A stretch of DNA of 14,874 nucleotides, taken from positions 1 to 14,874 of the forward strand of contig JAMCSQ010000006.1 in assembly GCA_023378805.1 (NCBI GenBank), given 5' to 3'. Under the pieces are notes generated by a model. It was not told the origin of the DNA. It searched no databases and worked only from the letters and a program-made list of their open reading frames with translations. A program made the position numbers and the translations under genes. The DNA is from Candidatus Parvarchaeota archaeon (GTDB taxonomy: Archaea; Nanobdellota; Nanobdellia; Parvarchaeales; Parvarchaeaceae). Shown piece after piece: positions 13,523-14,874 of the stretch (the stretch's first letter is position 1; every line of letters starts with the position of its first letter).

Positions 13523-14512
13523 ATGAAAGCATGGGTTCTAAGCAAAAACGGATTAGAAAATTTAAACTTAAAGGAGGTAGAAAAGCCTAAAATTAAAGCC
13601 GGTCAGGTACTTGTAAAAGTTAAGGCAGCTGGATTAAATCCTATTGATTCGATGGTTATTGATATTATACCTGTAAATTCAGAAAAAATACCCGGAGCAG
13701 AATTCGCTGGTGAAATAGAAGAAGTGGGGGAAGGAGTAAAGGAATTAAAGAAAGGAGACAGAGTAAGCATTTATAACAGATACTTTGACGGTACATGCTC
13801 TTACTGTAAAAGTGGAAACGAGATGCTTTGTGAGAATGGATACATATTCAGTATAGGATCAAACGGTGGATTGGCAGAGTACATTGCCATTGATGAAAAG
13901 AATGCATTCAAGCTACCTGATTCAGTAAATTTTGAATTAGCTGCCAGTTTGCCTGTAGCTGCACTTACCTCTTACAACGCTTTGGAAAGAACAAAAGCCC
14001 AAAAAAACGAATTCGTTGTTGTAATCGGCGCATCCGGTAACACAGGCGTATTTGCACTTCAATTTGCCAAAATGCTGGGCGCAAATACAATTGCAATTTC
14101 AAGCAAGGGGTGGGTTAAGGATTTCGGCGCAGATTATGTAATTGGATATGAAAATGCGCTAGAGGAAATAAGAAAGATAACTAATTCGCATATGGCGGAT
14201 GTAGTTATAGAATCGATTGGGCAAAAATTCTGGGATTTAGGCTATTCACTTTTAAGTAAGAATAGCAGGATGGTGGCATTTGGAACAGAAACAGGAAGTA
14301 ACGCTAAAATAGATATTTCGCAGCTATACTCCAAGCAGCTTAGTATACTAGGAGCAACAGGTGGCTCTATTAAACAAATTTCCGAAGTAGTAAATAAATC
14401 CAAAGATTTAAAGGTAAAAGTCTGGAAAAAATTCAATTTTCAGGAAACGAAAGAAGCGTTTAAGGAAAACAACAGCGGAGAAAAAGACGGAAGGATTATA
14501 ATAGAATTATAG
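13523..14512 (+). CDS. Medium-chain dehydrogenase/reductase (zinc-lobe type)
   Basis: This 329-residue NAD(P)-dependent MDR-superfamily oxidoreductase has a GroES-like N-terminal domain (to about 125) followed by a Rossmann fold with GASGNTG at 169-175. The positions that bind catalytic zinc in alcohol dehydrogenases are replaced: AAGLNPID has N39 in place of Cys, and GAEFAG has A59 in place of His. This favours a quinone-oxidoreductase-like, zinc-independent reaction. The structural zinc lobe is largely kept as C92, C95 and C103, with D89 in place of the first Cys. The substrate is unknown. It is transcribed alone from a TATA box about 25 bases upstream and followed by a T run. Codon use returns to the AT-rich style of the left part of the window. 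Confidence 0.9.
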   Translation: MKAWVLSKNGLENLNLKEVEKPKIKAGQVLVKVKAAGLNPIDSMVIDIIPVNSEKIPGAEFAGEIEEVGEGVKELKKGDRVSIYNRYFDGTCSYCKSGNEMLCENGYIFSIGSNGGLAEYIAIDEKNAFKLPDSVNFELAASLPVAALTSYNALERTKAQKNEFVVVIGASGNTGVFALQFAKMLGANTIAISSKGWVKDFGADYVIGYENALEEIRKITNSHMADVVIESIGQKFWDLGYSLLSKNSRMVAFGTETGSNAKIDISQLYSKQLSILGATGGSIKQISEVVNKSKDLKVKVWKKFNFQETKEAFKENNSGEKDGRIIIEL

Positions 14513-14518
14513 TACATA

Positions 14519-14525
14519 TTTTTTT
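14519..14525 (+). terminator. Oligo-T terminator after dehydrogenase
   Basis: A run of seven T residues begins seven bases after the stop codon, with no strong stem. This is a typical intrinsic archaeal terminator. Confidence 0.5.
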
Positions 14526-14569
14526 ATCAGTTGCTAGTATGCCAAATTTTAATGCGCTAAACAGGTGTA

Positions 14570-14583
14570 TGGAATAAATTCCA
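14570..14583. repeat. Short inverted repeat
   Basis: TGGAAT and ATTCCA form six-base arms around two bases, in the gap between the convergent dehydrogenase and broken HAD genes. It may contribute to bidirectional termination. Confidence 0.3.
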
Positions 14584-14596
14584 CGATTTATTCTTC

Positions 14597-14809
14597 TTAC
14601 AGTACCTTACTAAATTCTGATATATCACTTATTATTAAGTCAGGCTCATAATTTCCTTTTTCCTGAGATTTTTCATAACCTGTAAATAGAACTGCTTTCA
14701 TTCCTGATTCTTTTGCATTTTGTATATCCAGGTCTTGCCTGTCTCCAACCATTATTATGTCCTTAGTATTTAATTCCAAAAGCTTTGCAGTCTCTATAAA
14801 TGATTTAGG
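14597..14809 (-). pseudogene. HAD phosphatase, C-terminal half only
   Basis: The minus-strand frame from 14809 down to the TAA at 14597-14599 gives about 70 residues: PKSFIETAKLLELNTKD, then IIMVGDRQDLDIQNAKES and on to EPDLIISDISEF. This is HAD motif III through motif IV and the C-terminus, closely resembling the intact HAD protein at 3831-4547 (GDR-x-D-x-DI-x-NAKE-x-GMKAVL shared). The N-terminal nucleophile motif and cap are missing. Going upstream, the frame hits a stop at 14816-14818. A TTG at 14777-14779 is an unlikely start because the homology extends beyond it. At the same point, plus-strand sequence resembling a HAD cap domain begins. The gene is therefore broken by an inversion or an assembly join. 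Confidence 0.75.
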
Positions 14810-14812
14810 CCC

Positions 14813-14874
14813 GTCTCAGAAGCATATGATAAGGTATTTTCTGAAATGGCAGAAACGTTCAATGTAGCCAGAGA
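14813..14874 (+). pseudogene. HAD cap-domain-like fragment, opposite orientation
   Basis: Reading plus-strand from 14813 to the window edge gives VSEAYDKVFSEMAETFNVAR, with no start codon or preceding motif I. It aligns with the cap-entry segment of the intact HAD protein (ISGAYSKIVELTSLNF, about residues 25-40), sharing S, AY, K and F at the same spacing. It looks like the part that should follow the DxDxT motif of the broken HAD gene, but on the opposite strand. It continues beyond the window. Confidence 0.4.

Noticed and set aside
1..14874. CRISPR arrays, insertion sequences, rRNA genes, replication origin
   Set aside because: No regularly spaced repeats, transposase motifs, rRNA-like stretches or origin repeat clusters were seen.

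Overview
This is an AT-rich archaeal window. The evidence is a group II chaperonin (thermosome), an archaeal LSm protein, ribosomal protein eL37, an archaeal/eukaryotic-type TrpRS, a tRNA with a bulge-helix-bulge style intron, TTTAWATA-type TATA boxes and no bacterial -35/-10 promoters. Several TATA boxes lie about 25 bases before a start codon with no Shine-Dalgarno (SD) sequence, which points to leaderless first genes. Genes inside operons instead use GGAGG-type SD sites. Extreme compactness, heavy AUA use and the gene set would suit a DPANN/ARMAN-like or Thermoplasmatales-associated lineage. That placement is inference.

Layout. 1-99: intron-containing tRNA-Ile read as anticodon UAU (minus). 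148-1706: minus-strand operon of a ribbon-helix-helix (RHH) regulator, a CysD/PAPS-reductase-like PP-loop protein and an unrecognised protein; a perfect 16-bp palindrome lies between the TATA box and the start. 1778-2592: two unrecognised membrane proteins whose genes overlap by ATGA. 2649-6610: minus-strand information-processing run of thermosome, LSm, eL37, HAD phosphatase and TrpRS.

6611-11752 is a mosaic of divergent and convergent single genes: a GalT-family nucleotidylyltransferase, thioredoxin reductase, a eukaryotic-type (GT3) glycogen synthase and a GH57 amylase-type enzyme. GalT, GT3 and GH57 fit together as sugar-nucleotide supply, glycogen synthesis and glycogen remodelling or degradation. 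Tail-to-tail neighbours overlap (9 bases and 74 bases), so little terminator space is left.

11753-13522: tRNA-Glu(UUC), followed by an accessory-looking segment. It holds a short interrupted reading frame with a good promoter, a membrane protein gene that is visibly richer in GC and resembles a CPBP-type protein without its catalytic residues, and a 700-base stretch of apparent gene remnants. 13523-14512: a medium-chain dehydrogenase/reductase that lacks the catalytic zinc ligands but keeps three of the four cysteines of the structural zinc lobe. 14597-14874: a broken HAD phosphatase, with its C-terminal half on the minus strand abutting a cap-domain-like piece on the plus strand. This is either a real inversion or an assembly chimera.

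The items most worth following are the RHH/PP-loop/unknown operon with its operator-like palindrome and the shared C-terminal peptide of two of its proteins, the tRNA-Ile(UAU), the decayed region behind tRNA-Glu, and the inverted HAD junction.
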